Source: Homoserinimonas sp044769865 (GTDB lineage Bacteria > Actinomycetota > Actinomycetes > Actinomycetales > Microbacteriaceae). Taken from it: a stretch of DNA of 64,000 nucleotides. The stretch is taken from assembly GCF_044769865.1 (NCBI RefSeq), contig NZ_JBIZWA010000002.1, positions 186,001 through 250,000 on the forward strand, in the 5' to 3' direction. Under the pieces are notes generated by a model. That model saw nothing but the letters and a program-made list of their open reading frames with translations, did no database searches and was not told where the DNA came from. The position numbers and the translations under genes were made by a program. How positions within the stretch are numbered: the first letter of the stretch is position 1; every line of letters begins with the position of its first letter. Below, piece after piece: positions 25,167 to 32,757 of the stretch.

Positions 25167-26213
25167 TCACACGTCGTCGCGCCCGCCCATGATCTCTTCA
25201 CGCACGCGTCGAAGGTCCTCCATGAGGGCCCCGATGAGGATCCAGTGTTCGGGGTGCGGGACTGCGATTGCGAGCGGGGCGGTGAGCGCCGGAAGGTCGG
25301 CCGTCAATGGTTCGGCATCCGGTTCGCGGCGCGGCGCGGCGAGCAGTCGCAGGTCGTGCGCGGCACGGTCGAGTTCCGAGCCGATCGCCCGCACCATGGG
25401 CTCCGCCCTGAGTGTCTCGTCGTAGTGGTCGTGCACGGCCCTCGTCATGCCGAGCACGCGCGTCACGAGCACGTTGAGCCGGCGCAGCAATTCCGCGTCC
25501 CAGGCGATCTCATCGCGGTGGATGCCGCGGCGAGGATTGAGCAGGAGGCTCTCCTCAGCGCGAGTGACCTGTTCGGCTGCATCCCGTTGAAGGGCGCGCA
25601 GCTGACGGGCGCGAGAGAGGACCTCCCGGAGTTCAGCGCGCTCGGTGCCCCGCGTGAGCACCTGCGAGAGCTCGTCGAGCGTGTCGGCGATGCGATTGGC
25701 GAGTTCCCGCACCGCGCGTCGCGAGGGCTCGCGCAGCACGGGCGGCACGATGGCGAAGTTGACGATGAGGGCCACGATCACGCCGATGACGGTCTCGATG
25801 ATTCGTTCGAGCGCGTAGTCGGCGGTGTTGCCGGCGCCGATCGCGAGCACGAGCATGGCGCTGATGGGAATCTGGTTCGCTGAACCGGGGGTCAGACGCA
25901 ACGCCCACGCGAGGAGGAGCGCGACGACGATGATCGCGAGCACGCCCCAGCTCGACTCGCCGAACAGGTGGCTCGCGCCGTAGGCGAGGAGCACGCCGAC
26001 GAGCACGCCGAGACTACGCTCGATCCCCTTCGCGAGCGACTGGTTGAGGCTTGGCTGCACCACCAGCAGGGCCGCGATCGTCGCGAAGATCGGCAGCGGT
26101 TGGTCGAGCAGGAGCCATGCCGCGACCCACGCGATCACGGAGGCGAGTGAGGTCTTCACCACCTGCAGCAGGGGACTGCGGGAGGCGGCTCTCACAGCGG
26201 CGATCGGGGGCAT
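25167..26213 (-). CDS. FUSC-family (aromatic acid exporter-like) membrane protein
   Basis: 348-residue protein with about six membrane segments in the first 165 residues and a soluble helical C-terminal half. The N-terminal block LASVIAWVAAWLL...FATIAALLVVQPSLNQSLAKGIERSLGVLVG (read in parts) is typical of FUSC/YccS/ArAE proteins, which are proposed to export aromatic or fusaric acids. Here the protein is a half-size version with a single membrane block, as is common in actinobacteria. TACGGT (minus strand, 26225-26220) is six bases before the ATG, a leaderless layout. Substrate unknown. The C-terminal half contains ALRLLAAPRR-like basic helices that should be cytoplasmic. Confidence 0.78.
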   Translation of the reverse strand: MPPIAAVRAASRSPLLQVVKTSLASVIAWVAAWLLLDQPLPIFATIAALLVVQPSLNQSLAKGIERSLGVLVGVLLAYGASHLFGESSWGVLAIIVVALLLAWALRLTPGSANQIPISAMLVLAIGAGNTADYALERIIETVIGVIVALIVNFAIVPPVLREPSRRAVRELANRIADTLDELSQVLTRGTERAELREVLSRARQLRALQRDAAEQVTRAEESLLLNPRRGIHRDEIAWDAELLRRLNVLVTRVLGMTRAVHDHYDETLRAEPMVRAIGSELDRAAHDLRLLAAPRREPDAEPLTADLPALTAPLAIAVPHPEHWILIGALMEDLRRVREEIMGGRDDV

Positions 26214-26260
26214 GTCACCACCGTATGCCCGGGCGCGCGTGCGCGGCGTTGGCTTGTGGG

Positions 26261-27088
26261 TCAGTCCTCAGGGTCACTTGGGTCGATGGGCGCGTGGTGG
26301 TCACGTCCCTGCTCACCGCGACGCCAGTAGCCGTCGACCTTCACCTGTTTGGCGGGCAGGCCGAGCTCGCGGCGGAGGTAGCGGCGCACGGGCACGAGGG
26401 CATCCGCTTCGCCCGCAAGCCAGAGGTAGGTGTCGTCGCCGATGTCACCGAGGCGACGGATGGCGCGCTCGAGCGACCCGGACCCGCCATCGAGCCAGAT
26501 GACGTTCGCGCGGTGCACCAGTTCGGGGTCGAGGTATCCGGCGTCCGACGGATGCTCGAGCTCGACGAACGCGCAGATCTCCACATCGTCCGGCAGCATC
26601 TCGATCCATCGGGCCACAGCGGGGAGTGCGCTGAGGTCGGCGCCGAGGATGACGCGCGTCATCCCCGTCGGGGCCGGATGTGATCCGCGGGGGCCCCCAA
26701 CGACGAGCGTGTCGCCTGGCGCGGCCGAGCTCGCCCACGTGCTCGCTGGGGCATCCGTGCCGTGGATGACGAAGTCGAGTTCGAGCTGTGCGGGGGAGTC
26801 CTCGGTCGCGGGCCTGAAGGTGCGCGGGGTGTAGTCGCGGGCGATGACGTTGCCGTGTTCCGGACGCTTCATGCCCTCCGCGGTCATCGTGGGCACGGCG
26901 AGTTCGCCCGTCACGGGGTCGGGGAAGAACACCTTGACGTGGTCGGCGGGTCCCGTGCTCGTGAAGCCACGCAGGTCGTCGCCAGTGAGGGTTACTCGCA
27001 CGAAGGAAGCTCCGAGCCGGGCAACAGAATCAACCGTCAGTGTTCGAATCGCCATGGGGTGGCGTTCAACGGGCGGGTGTTCGATCAT
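26261..27088 (-). CDS. Siderophore-interacting protein (FAD-dependent ferric reductase)
   Basis: Flavoprotein of the ViuB/SIP family, 275 residues, which releases iron from ferric siderophores by reduction. The FAD-binding block is RDYTPRTFRP; the middle domain has VGGPRGS and ILGADLSALPAVARWI; the end has the characteristic AKQVKVDGYWRRGEQGRDHHAP. It is cytoplasmic. ATG 27088 follows GGAGAGCA; ATG 27055 (MAIRTL) would start just before the first conserved strand and is an alternative. No siderophore transporter is adjacent. Confidence 0.9.
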   Translation of the reverse strand: MIEHPPVERHPMAIRTLTVDSVARLGASFVRVTLTGDDLRGFTSTGPADHVKVFFPDPVTGELAVPTMTAEGMKRPEHGNVIARDYTPRTFRPATEDSPAQLELDFVIHGTDAPASTWASSAAPGDTLVVGGPRGSHPAPTGMTRVILGADLSALPAVARWIEMLPDDVEICAFVELEHPSDAGYLDPELVHRANVIWLDGGSGSLERAIRRLGDIGDDTYLWLAGEADALVPVRRYLRRELGLPAKQVKVDGYWRRGEQGRDHHAPIDPSDPED

Positions 27089-27160
27089 TGCTCTCCATGC
27101 TTCAGGGTCCCCGACGAGGCGTCGTGGGCATACGGCATCCCACGCTAGCCCATGGGCTGG

Positions 27161-28201
27161 TCAGAGGGGGTCGGGCCCGATCAGCTGCTCGGAGAGCCCG
27201 GCCCCATCGGGCGCGTAGTACCAGGGGGTCACGGTTGCTTCGGCACGTTCGTCATCCGACTTGCGACCACCCGCGAGCACAGCCTCGCCGGTCGAGAGCT
27301 GGCGGATGGCGATTGCCTGTACCTGCTCAGGGTGGTCCTCGGCGAAGCTGCCGTAGATCTCCGGGTCGTGCTGCCCGTCGTCTCCCACAAGCAGCCAGCG
27401 CATGTCGGGGAACTCCTTCGCGAGGCGGCGCAGCGTCTCCTCCTTGTGCAACCGTCCGCTGCGGAACCAGCGGTCGTGCGTCGGTCCCCAGTCCGTGAGC
27501 AGGAGCGGGCCGCTCGGGTACAGGTGGCGAAGCAGGAATCGACTCAGGGTCGGCGCGACGTTCCACGCCCCCGTCGAGAGGTAGAAGCAGGGGGCGCCCG
27601 GATGATCGTGCAGCAGCCGCTCGTAGAGCACCGCCATACCGGGCACGGGCCGGCGGGCGTGCTCATCGAGTACGAAGGTGTTCCAAGCTGCGAGGAAGGG
27701 CCGCGGCAGTGCCGTCACCATGACGGTGTCGTCGACATCGGAGATGAGCCCGAAGCGCACCGCGGGATCGACGACGAAGATGGGTGCCTCAACCTCTTCG
27801 GAGCCCTCCGTGCGGATGTGCACGGTGTTCCAGCCGGGCTCGAGTTGGACGGCCACGACGGCGTCGATCACGCCACCGCGGTCGGCGTGGACGGGATGCT
27901 CCTCGTCACCGATTCGGATCGTGACGCCGACGTCGTTGAGGGGCACGCTCGTGAAGCTGCGCCATCCGCGGATCTTCTTGTACCTGGTGGCGGTGCCGGG
28001 CTTCGAGAGCAGCACGCGGCCGAGCACGCGGATCCAGTCGGTCGACCCGTAGCCGGCGTAGGGGATCACGGTGGGCTGGTGTCCCCGGCGGCGGGCGCTG
28101 CGTTCGCGGAAGTCGTGGAGTGCGTCTTCGAGCCGTGAGGCGAAATGTGGAATCGGCGAGACCTCACTGCCGCGATCCGACGCGCTGTGGGACTTCGCCA
28201 T
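27161..28201 (-). CDS. App1-like phosphatase (DUF2183)
   Basis: HAD-type phosphatase of the App1/DUF2183 family, 346 residues; the yeast founder is a phosphatidate phosphatase. The catalytic DxDxT motif is ISDVDDTVMVTA, followed by YLSTGAWNVAP (motif II Ser/Thr), LLTDWGPTHDRWFRSG with a KEETLRRL lysine, and LVGDDGQHDPEIY (motif III). The N-terminal ~150 residues form the usual beta-rich lead domain (VIPYAGYG, GRVLLSKPG). ATG 28201 follows GGAG; the longer open frame upstream is not conserved. Cellular substrate in bacteria is not known; a membrane lipid phosphate is possible. It is divergent from the tetR-like gene. Confidence 0.85.
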   Translation of the reverse strand: MAKSHSASDRGSEVSPIPHFASRLEDALHDFRERSARRRGHQPTVIPYAGYGSTDWIRVLGRVLLSKPGTATRYKKIRGWRSFTSVPLNDVGVTIRIGDEEHPVHADRGGVIDAVVAVQLEPGWNTVHIRTEGSEEVEAPIFVVDPAVRFGLISDVDDTVMVTALPRPFLAAWNTFVLDEHARRPVPGMAVLYERLLHDHPGAPCFYLSTGAWNVAPTLSRFLLRHLYPSGPLLLTDWGPTHDRWFRSGRLHKEETLRRLAKEFPDMRWLLVGDDGQHDPEIYGSFAEDHPEQVQAIAIRQLSTGEAVLAGGRKSDDERAEATVTPWYYAPDGAGLSEQLIGPDPL

Positions 28202-28311
28202 TGCTCCAGTCTGGCATGCGCGCGGCACATCGATGAGCGGATGCCCGGTGTTGCCGCCCCCCACGCAATCTGAAAGTTTGCCTTGACATGCTGGCGCCCG
28301 CGCCCGACCCG

Positions 28312-28330
28312 CGCCCCCGCTACGGGGGCG
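28312..28330. repeat. Perfect 8-bp hairpin upstream of the TetR gene
   Basis: CGCCCCCG, loop CTA, CGGGGGCG. It lies five bases upstream of the likely -10 box TAGGAT (28336-28341), where a -35 box would normally sit. No T-run follows. It could be a binding site covering the -35 region or a DNA cruciform. Its position between two divergent genes leaves open which it serves. Confidence 0.5.
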
Positions 28331-28335
28331 GGGCG

Positions 28336-28362
28336 TAGGATTACAAGCTGAACATTCGTTAA
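28336..28362 (+). promoter_or_regulatory. TetR-gene -10 box and possible operator
   Basis: TAGGAT (28336-28341) is a plausible -10 box with transcription starting near 28348. TGAACATTCGTTAA (28349-28362) is a partial inverted repeat (outer T-A and AAC/GTT arms match, four of seven pairs) at the predicted start, as expected for an autoregulated TetR gene. The symmetry is weak. Confidence 0.3.
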
Positions 28363-28378
28363 AAGAGGAGCCCCCGCC

Positions 28379-29023
28379 TTGCCCAATTCCGATCTGGACG
28401 CGACCCTGCACGGCACCGCGGCTGCCCTTCGAAATGAGCCTGTCCAGGCCCGCAGTGCCGCTCGACTGACGCGTCTGCTGGACTCCGCGGCCGAGGTCAT
28501 CGACGAGATCGGATACGAGCGCCTCACGACGGCCATGGTTGCCGAGCGCGCGGGCGCCTCCATCGGCACGGTCTACCGCTACTTTCCCGACCGCATCGCC
28601 GTGCTGCAGAGCCTCAGCGTGCGTTTCCTCAACGACTTCATCGAGGAGGTGTCGAGCGCGCTCCAGGCGGAATCGGTGACCTCGTGGCAGTCGGCCGTGG
28701 ACGCCGTGATCGACACGGCAGTGCGCTCCTTCGCGACGAAGCCGGGCTTCCGTTCGATCCGCTTCGGCGACGTGATCGACGTGCGCCCGCGCGAGGAGGA
28801 CCGCACGCACAACGCGGTCGTCGCATCCGTCCTCGCGGAGGTGTTCTCTGACCGCTTCGACGTGACGGGCGACGATCTCTCGCTGCGTGTCGAGGTGGCC
28901 GTGCAGCTCGTCGACTCGCTGCTCGCGCGTGCCTTCGCCTTCGACTCGGCGGGCGACGAGCGCATCATCGCTGAGGGACGGTCCCTCGTGCACTCCTACC
29001 TGGCGAGCGCCTTCGCATCTTGA
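28379..29023 (+). CDS. TetR-family transcriptional regulator
   Basis: 214-residue regulator with an N-terminal helix-turn-helix: RLLDSAAEVIDEIGYERLTTAMVAERAGASIGTVYRYFPDR, read in parts, around residues 30-70. The C-terminal ligand domain, containing DVIDVRPREEDRTHNAVVAS, is not assignable to a ligand class. Start is TTG 28379 with a good AGAGGAG ribosome site 8 bases upstream; no ATG or GTG lies near it. It is divergent from the App1-like gene, which may be its target, and convergent with the DedA gene. Confidence 0.88.
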   Translation: MPNSDLDATLHGTAAALRNEPVQARSAARLTRLLDSAAEVIDEIGYERLTTAMVAERAGASIGTVYRYFPDRIAVLQSLSVRFLNDFIEEVSSALQAESVTSWQSAVDAVIDTAVRSFATKPGFRSIRFGDVIDVRPREEDRTHNAVVASVLAEVFSDRFDVTGDDLSLRVEVAVQLVDSLLARAFAFDSAGDERIIAEGRSLVHSYLASAFAS

Positions 29024-29049
29024 TCGCCGCTCGCGTCAGTCGTTGTCCG

Positions 29050-29721
29050 TCAGTCGTCGATCGTCGTCGCGTTGCCGTCACCCGCACGCTGCATGTAGCG
29101 CGCCTCAGCCCGTCCGAGCAGGTACTTGGCGAGCACGACGAGCAGCAGGAATGCGACGATGACGGCCACGAAGATGTATCCGGCGTAGTGCAGTTGGTCG
29201 GCCAGTTCGCGGTATGACCCTGCCGCGAGCCATCCGACCGTCACATACCCTGCGGCCCAGAGTAGGCAGGCCGGCACGGTCCAGGCCATGAAGGTGCGGT
29301 AGCGCATGGAGCTCATGCCCGCCGTCAGCGGTACGAGGGAATGCAGCACGGGCAGGAAGCGCGAGATGAAGACCGCGACGCCCGCGCGCCTGTCGGTGTA
29401 GTTCTCGGCGCGCACCCACTGTTTCTCGCCGATGCGCCGACCAAGTCTGCTGGCACGGATGCGCGGGCCGAAATAGCGGCCAAGCATGAAACCGATGCTC
29501 TCGCCGCCGAGGGCTCCGAGCACCACCGCGACGAGCATCGCGACGTACTCGACGATGGAGCCGATGGCGGTCGACGCGACAATCACGATCGAGTCGCCCG
29601 GCACGATCAGGCCTACGAGCACCGAGGTCTCGAGAAGGATGCCCACCCCCGCGAGGATCGTGCGCAGCACGGGATCGACCGACTGCACGAGGTCGAGGAG
29701 CCAGGTGAGTACCTCGTTCAC
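29050..29721 (-). CDS. DedA-family membrane protein
   Basis: 223-residue membrane protein of the DedA/VTT superfamily, linked in other bacteria to lipid carrier flipping and proton-motive force. It has the typical layout: ILLETSVLVGLIVPGDSIVIVAS near the N-terminus, GALGGESIGFMLGRYFGPRI, then FISRFLPVLHSLVPLTAGMSSMRYRTF with the conserved FxRFxP arginine, and two C-terminal helices. GTG 29721 overlaps the stop of the pabC gene (GTGA), so it is the second gene of a pabC-dedA unit. A longer reading upstream overlaps pabC and is not conserved. Confidence 0.88.
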   Translation of the reverse strand: MNEVLTWLLDLVQSVDPVLRTILAGVGILLETSVLVGLIVPGDSIVIVASTAIGSIVEYVAMLVAVVLGALGGESIGFMLGRYFGPRIRASRLGRRIGEKQWVRAENYTDRRAGVAVFISRFLPVLHSLVPLTAGMSSMRYRTFMAWTVPACLLWAAGYVTVGWLAAGSYRELADQLHYAGYIFVAVIVAFLLLVVLAKYLLGRAEARYMQRAGDGNATTIDD

Positions 29722-30515
29722 GCGGGGGCCACCGTCATTTCCGGAAGCGGGCGACGCAGGGTCTCGAGCCGGGCACGCCATGCGCCGAGCCTTCCGGGCT
29801 TCTCCGCGGTCGCGGGCCCATCCACCCACTCCGTGACGATGCGCGCTCCATGCAGGGCGTTCAGGGTCCAGACCTCAAGGCCGTCGAGCTCTTCGGGTGT
29901 CGTCGTCTCCCACGAGAGCTGCGTGCCCGTGGCGGTCGCGAGCGCGAGGAGGGCGCGCGCCGTCACGCTGTCGACACGATCCAGTTCCTGGGCGGGAAGA
30001 CAGAGGATGTCGCCACGCCACCAGGCGAGCGCAGACGACGCCGTCTCGGCGACGTGACCGAGCGGGTCGACGATCACGATGTCATCCGCGCCCCTGTTGC
30101 GAGCCCGTGCTCGCAGGGCCTCGAGCACCTCGAGCGAGGGACCCTTGATGCGGGGGAGGTCGCGGGGATCCTCGCCCTCGTGCGTCAACAGCGTCGTGCT
30201 GAGGCGTCGTTCGGGGGCCGGGCGCACGCGCAGGAAGGCCTCGATGCGACCACCCGCGCGACGCAGCTCGACCCGGGGGAACCATTCGCCCGTGCGGGGG
30301 ATGGCCGCAATCGCCGCATCCCAGAACGCCTCTGCATCCCGAGCAAGCCCGCTCGCGGTCGCGAGGAAGCGGTCCCGGTGCAGGGCGATCGCGAGGGCGG
30401 TGCCATCCGTAACGAGCCACGAGTCGGCGACGAGGATGTCTCCGTCATCGGCCTCGCCCTGCATGGCAGCGTCGAGTCCGGTTCCGGTCCACCGCAGGAT
30501 CGCGTGAGCACTCAT
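29718..30515 (-). CDS. pabC: Aminodeoxychorismate lyase-like, PLP class IV aminotransferase
   Basis: 265-residue class IV PLP enzyme. In folate synthesis this lyase converts 4-amino-4-deoxychorismate to p-aminobenzoate and pyruvate. The active-site lysine is in LPRIKGPSLEVLEALR; IVDPLGHVAETASSALAWW matches the class IV cofactor-phosphate region, where the family normally has E-x-x-x-S/T-N; here it reads AETASSALAWW. The assignment is supported mainly by divergence from pabB, 11 bases away. The start is leaderless: TACGCT, six bases, ATG. The N-terminal region lacks the strong motifs of D-amino-acid aminotransferases, so the exact reaction remains probable rather than certain. Confidence 0.75.
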   Translation of the reverse strand: MSAHAILRWTGTGLDAAMQGEADDGDILVADSWLVTDGTALAIALHRDRFLATASGLARDAEAFWDAAIAAIPRTGEWFPRVELRRAGGRIEAFLRVRPAPERRLSTTLLTHEGEDPRDLPRIKGPSLEVLEALRARARNRGADDIVIVDPLGHVAETASSALAWWRGDILCLPAQELDRVDSVTARALLALATATGTQLSWETTTPEELDGLEVWTLNALHGARIVTEWVDGPATAEKPGRLGAWRARLETLRRPLPEMTVAPA

Positions 30516-30527
30516 ATTGTTAGCGTA
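30515..30527. promoter_or_regulatory. Interlocking leaderless promoters of pabC and pabB
   Basis: Only 11 bases separate the two start codons. On the plus strand TATTGT (30515-30520), six bases, then ATG 30527. On the minus strand TACGCT (30527-30522), six bases, then ATG ending at 30515. Each -10 box shares a base with the other gene's start codon. Both mRNAs should begin at the A of ATG, and the two promoters should exclude each other. Confidence 0.65.
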
Positions 30528-31921
30528 TGGGTCGACGGGTTCTTGAAGCTCCACTGGGGCTGTGGCTGGACCCTGAAAGCGCATACCTCACGCTGCATTC
30601 GCAGGATGAGCACTCCTTCTGGCTCGACTGCGGCCCGACGGCGAGCGACGGTGTGAGTGCCATGGGGCGCGCATCCGCCCGGGTCTCTCCTCGGCCAGGT
30701 GAGCCGCTGCTGCACGCCCTCCGGCGGGAGTCCGCCGCGCACGCCGACGTCGAGGTTTCCAGTTGCCGTGGCTTCCGTCTCGGCTGGGTCGGCTGGATCG
30801 GCTACGACTACAGCGCCCACACAATGGGGGAGTCGTTCGGGCCCGCGAGCCAGCATCCGGATGCGGCCATGCTGCGCGTCGATCGAGCGCTCGTCTTCGA
30901 TCACGCGGCCCGCACGGTGACGCTGCTCGCCCTCGGCGAGGAGTGGAGCGGTGAGCTCGAGGCGTGGCGGGAATCGACCTGCCGGGCCCTCCGTGGCGCC
31001 GCCGCGCATCCGCCGACCGCCCCCCCGGTAGCGCCGTACGACGGGCCGGTCGTATGGGCGCACGACGACGAGCAGTACCTCCGCATGATCGCGGAGTGCC
31101 AGCACGCCATCAGGCAGGGCGATGCCTACCAACTGTGCCTCACGACCTCGGCGCGGGTCGAGGGCGCGACGGATGCGGTGGCCGCCTACCTCGCGCTCCG
31201 GCGGTCGAGCCCCGCCCACCATGGTGGACTCCTGCGCTTCGGCGACACCGCCCTGCTGAGTGCCTCACCCGAGCAGTTCCTCGCGGTGGACCCCGTCGAG
31301 GGAACCGTTGAGACCCAGCCCATCAAGGGCACGCGGCCGCGGGGTTACACGCCCGAGGCCGACCGCGACCTCGCGCGCGAACTCCGGGCGAGCGACAAGG
31401 AGCAGGCCGAGAACCTCATGATCGTCGACCTCATGCGCAACGACCTGGCTCGTGTCTGCGAGCTCGGAACGGTCGCGGTGCCCTCGCTCCTTCGCGTCGA
31501 GAGCTATCCTCATGTGCACCAGCTCGTGAGCACGGTGCGTGGCCGACTTCGCGCCGGCCTCTCCGCGATCGACGCCATCGAGGCATGCTTTCCCGCCGGC
31601 TCGATGACTGGCGCCCCCAAGCTCGAGGCCGTGCGCATCCTCGCCCGCCTCGAGGGCCGCCCGCGTGGCATCTATGCGGGGTCGTTCGGGTATCTCGGTT
31701 TCGATGGCCGTCTCGACCTCGCGATGGTCATCCGCACGATCGTGATCGACGGGGCAGGGGCGACGGTCGGCGCGGGGGGTGGCATCACGGCGCTCTCCGT
31801 CCCGCATGAGGAACTCGCGGAGGTCAAGCTCAAGGCGGCTGCGCTCCTGAGGGTGCTGCTCGAACGCGATGGGCAGTCGGAGACTTCGGTCAGCGAGCGA
31901 CACCGTAGGGTGTTGGCGTGA
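30527..31921 (+). CDS. pabB: Aminodeoxychorismate synthase component I
   Basis: 464-residue chorismate-utilising enzyme that forms 4-amino-4-deoxychorismate for folate, using ammonia from a PabA-type glutaminase. The motif PIKGTRPRG carries the lysine typical of PabB rather than the alanine of anthranilate synthase. Other blocks: DAYQLCLTTS, SASPEQFL, ENLMIVDLMRNDLARVCE, FPAGSMTGAPKLEAV, and YAGSFGYLGFDGRLDLAMVIRT. There is no fused glutaminase. The gene is leaderless (TATTGT-N6-ATG) and divergent from pabC. Its stop overlaps the SGNH hydrolase start (GTGA). Confidence 0.92.
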   Translation: MGRRVLEAPLGLWLDPESAYLTLHSQDEHSFWLDCGPTASDGVSAMGRASARVSPRPGEPLLHALRRESAAHADVEVSSCRGFRLGWVGWIGYDYSAHTMGESFGPASQHPDAAMLRVDRALVFDHAARTVTLLALGEEWSGELEAWRESTCRALRGAAAHPPTAPPVAPYDGPVVWAHDDEQYLRMIAECQHAIRQGDAYQLCLTTSARVEGATDAVAAYLALRRSSPAHHGGLLRFGDTALLSASPEQFLAVDPVEGTVETQPIKGTRPRGYTPEADRDLARELRASDKEQAENLMIVDLMRNDLARVCELGTVAVPSLLRVESYPHVHQLVSTVRGRLRAGLSAIDAIEACFPAGSMTGAPKLEAVRILARLEGRPRGIYAGSFGYLGFDGRLDLAMVIRTIVIDGAGATVGAGGGITALSVPHEELAEVKLKAAALLRVLLERDGQSETSVSERHRRVLA

Positions 31922-32688
31922 CAATTCGATACGTGGCACTGGGCGACTCATTCACGGAGGGCGTCGGCGACCCCGACCCGACCCTGCCAAACGGCGTCAG
32001 GGGCTGGGCAGATTGCTTCGCCGCACTCCTCGCGGCGACGGATGCCGACACGAGCTATGCCAACCTCGCGATCCGCGGGCGCAAGCTGCTCCAGGTCGTG
32101 GAGGAGCAGGTTGAACCTGCGATCGAGATGGCGCCGACGCTGGTCACGATCTATGCGGGCGGTAACGACATCCTGCGCCCCTCCGTCGATATCGATGCGC
32201 TCATGGCCGTGTATGACGACGCGGTGGCGCGCATCCGGGACGCGGGCGCAGAGGTTGTGCTGTTCACGGGGTTCGACACGGCGAAATCGGCGTTCTTCCG
32301 CAAGACCCGGCCGCGCACGGCCATCTACAACGAACTGCTCCGAGAGATCGCCGACGAGCGCGGTGCGCACATCGTCGACTACTGGCGCTTCGACGAGTAC
32401 AACGACCCGCGCATGTGGGATGTCGACCGGCTTCACATGTCGACAAGGGGCCACATCAACATGGCGAAGCGTGTCATGGCCCGTCTTCGCGAGGACCACA
32501 TGCTGGAGCCGGAATCACTCGAGCCGCTCCCCACGCGCAGCCGGCTGGACGCGGCGCGCGCGGATGCCGCGTGGGCACGCGAGTATCTCGGCCCGTGGGT
32601 CGGGCGCCGGCTCACCGGGCGCTCCTCGGGCGACGGGCTCGCACCCCGCTGGCCGCAGCTTCGGCCGGTCGCGCCAGACGAGGGGTAG
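31918..32688 (+). CDS. SGNH/GDSL-family hydrolase
   Basis: 256-residue esterase-like protein. Block I is ALGDSFTEGVGDP with the nucleophile Ser; block II includes SYANLAIRGRKL; block III is IYAGGNDIL with the Asn; block V is DRLHMSTRGHINMA with the Asp-x-x-His pair. No signal peptide is present, so it should be cytoplasmic. A basic C-terminal tail follows (WVGRRLTGRSSGD). GTG 31918 overlaps the pabB stop. Substrate unknown; carbohydrate or acyl ester cleavage is typical of the family. Confidence 0.88.
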   Translation: MTIRYVALGDSFTEGVGDPDPTLPNGVRGWADCFAALLAATDADTSYANLAIRGRKLLQVVEEQVEPAIEMAPTLVTIYAGGNDILRPSVDIDALMAVYDDAVARIRDAGAEVVLFTGFDTAKSAFFRKTRPRTAIYNELLREIADERGAHIVDYWRFDEYNDPRMWDVDRLHMSTRGHINMAKRVMARLREDHMLEPESLEPLPTRSRLDAARADAAWAREYLGPWVGRRLTGRSSGDGLAPRWPQLRPVAPDEG

Positions 32689-32757
32689 CTCAGCGGCGCG
32701 CCCAGTTCGCTAATCTGGGAGGTCTGCACCGAATCACGCAACGAATAGAGAGCACCT

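Noticed and set aside
28283..28288. TTGACA as -35 box of the TetR gene
   Set aside because: It is about 47 bases from the TAGGAT box and has no -10 match at 16-18 bases on the plus strand.
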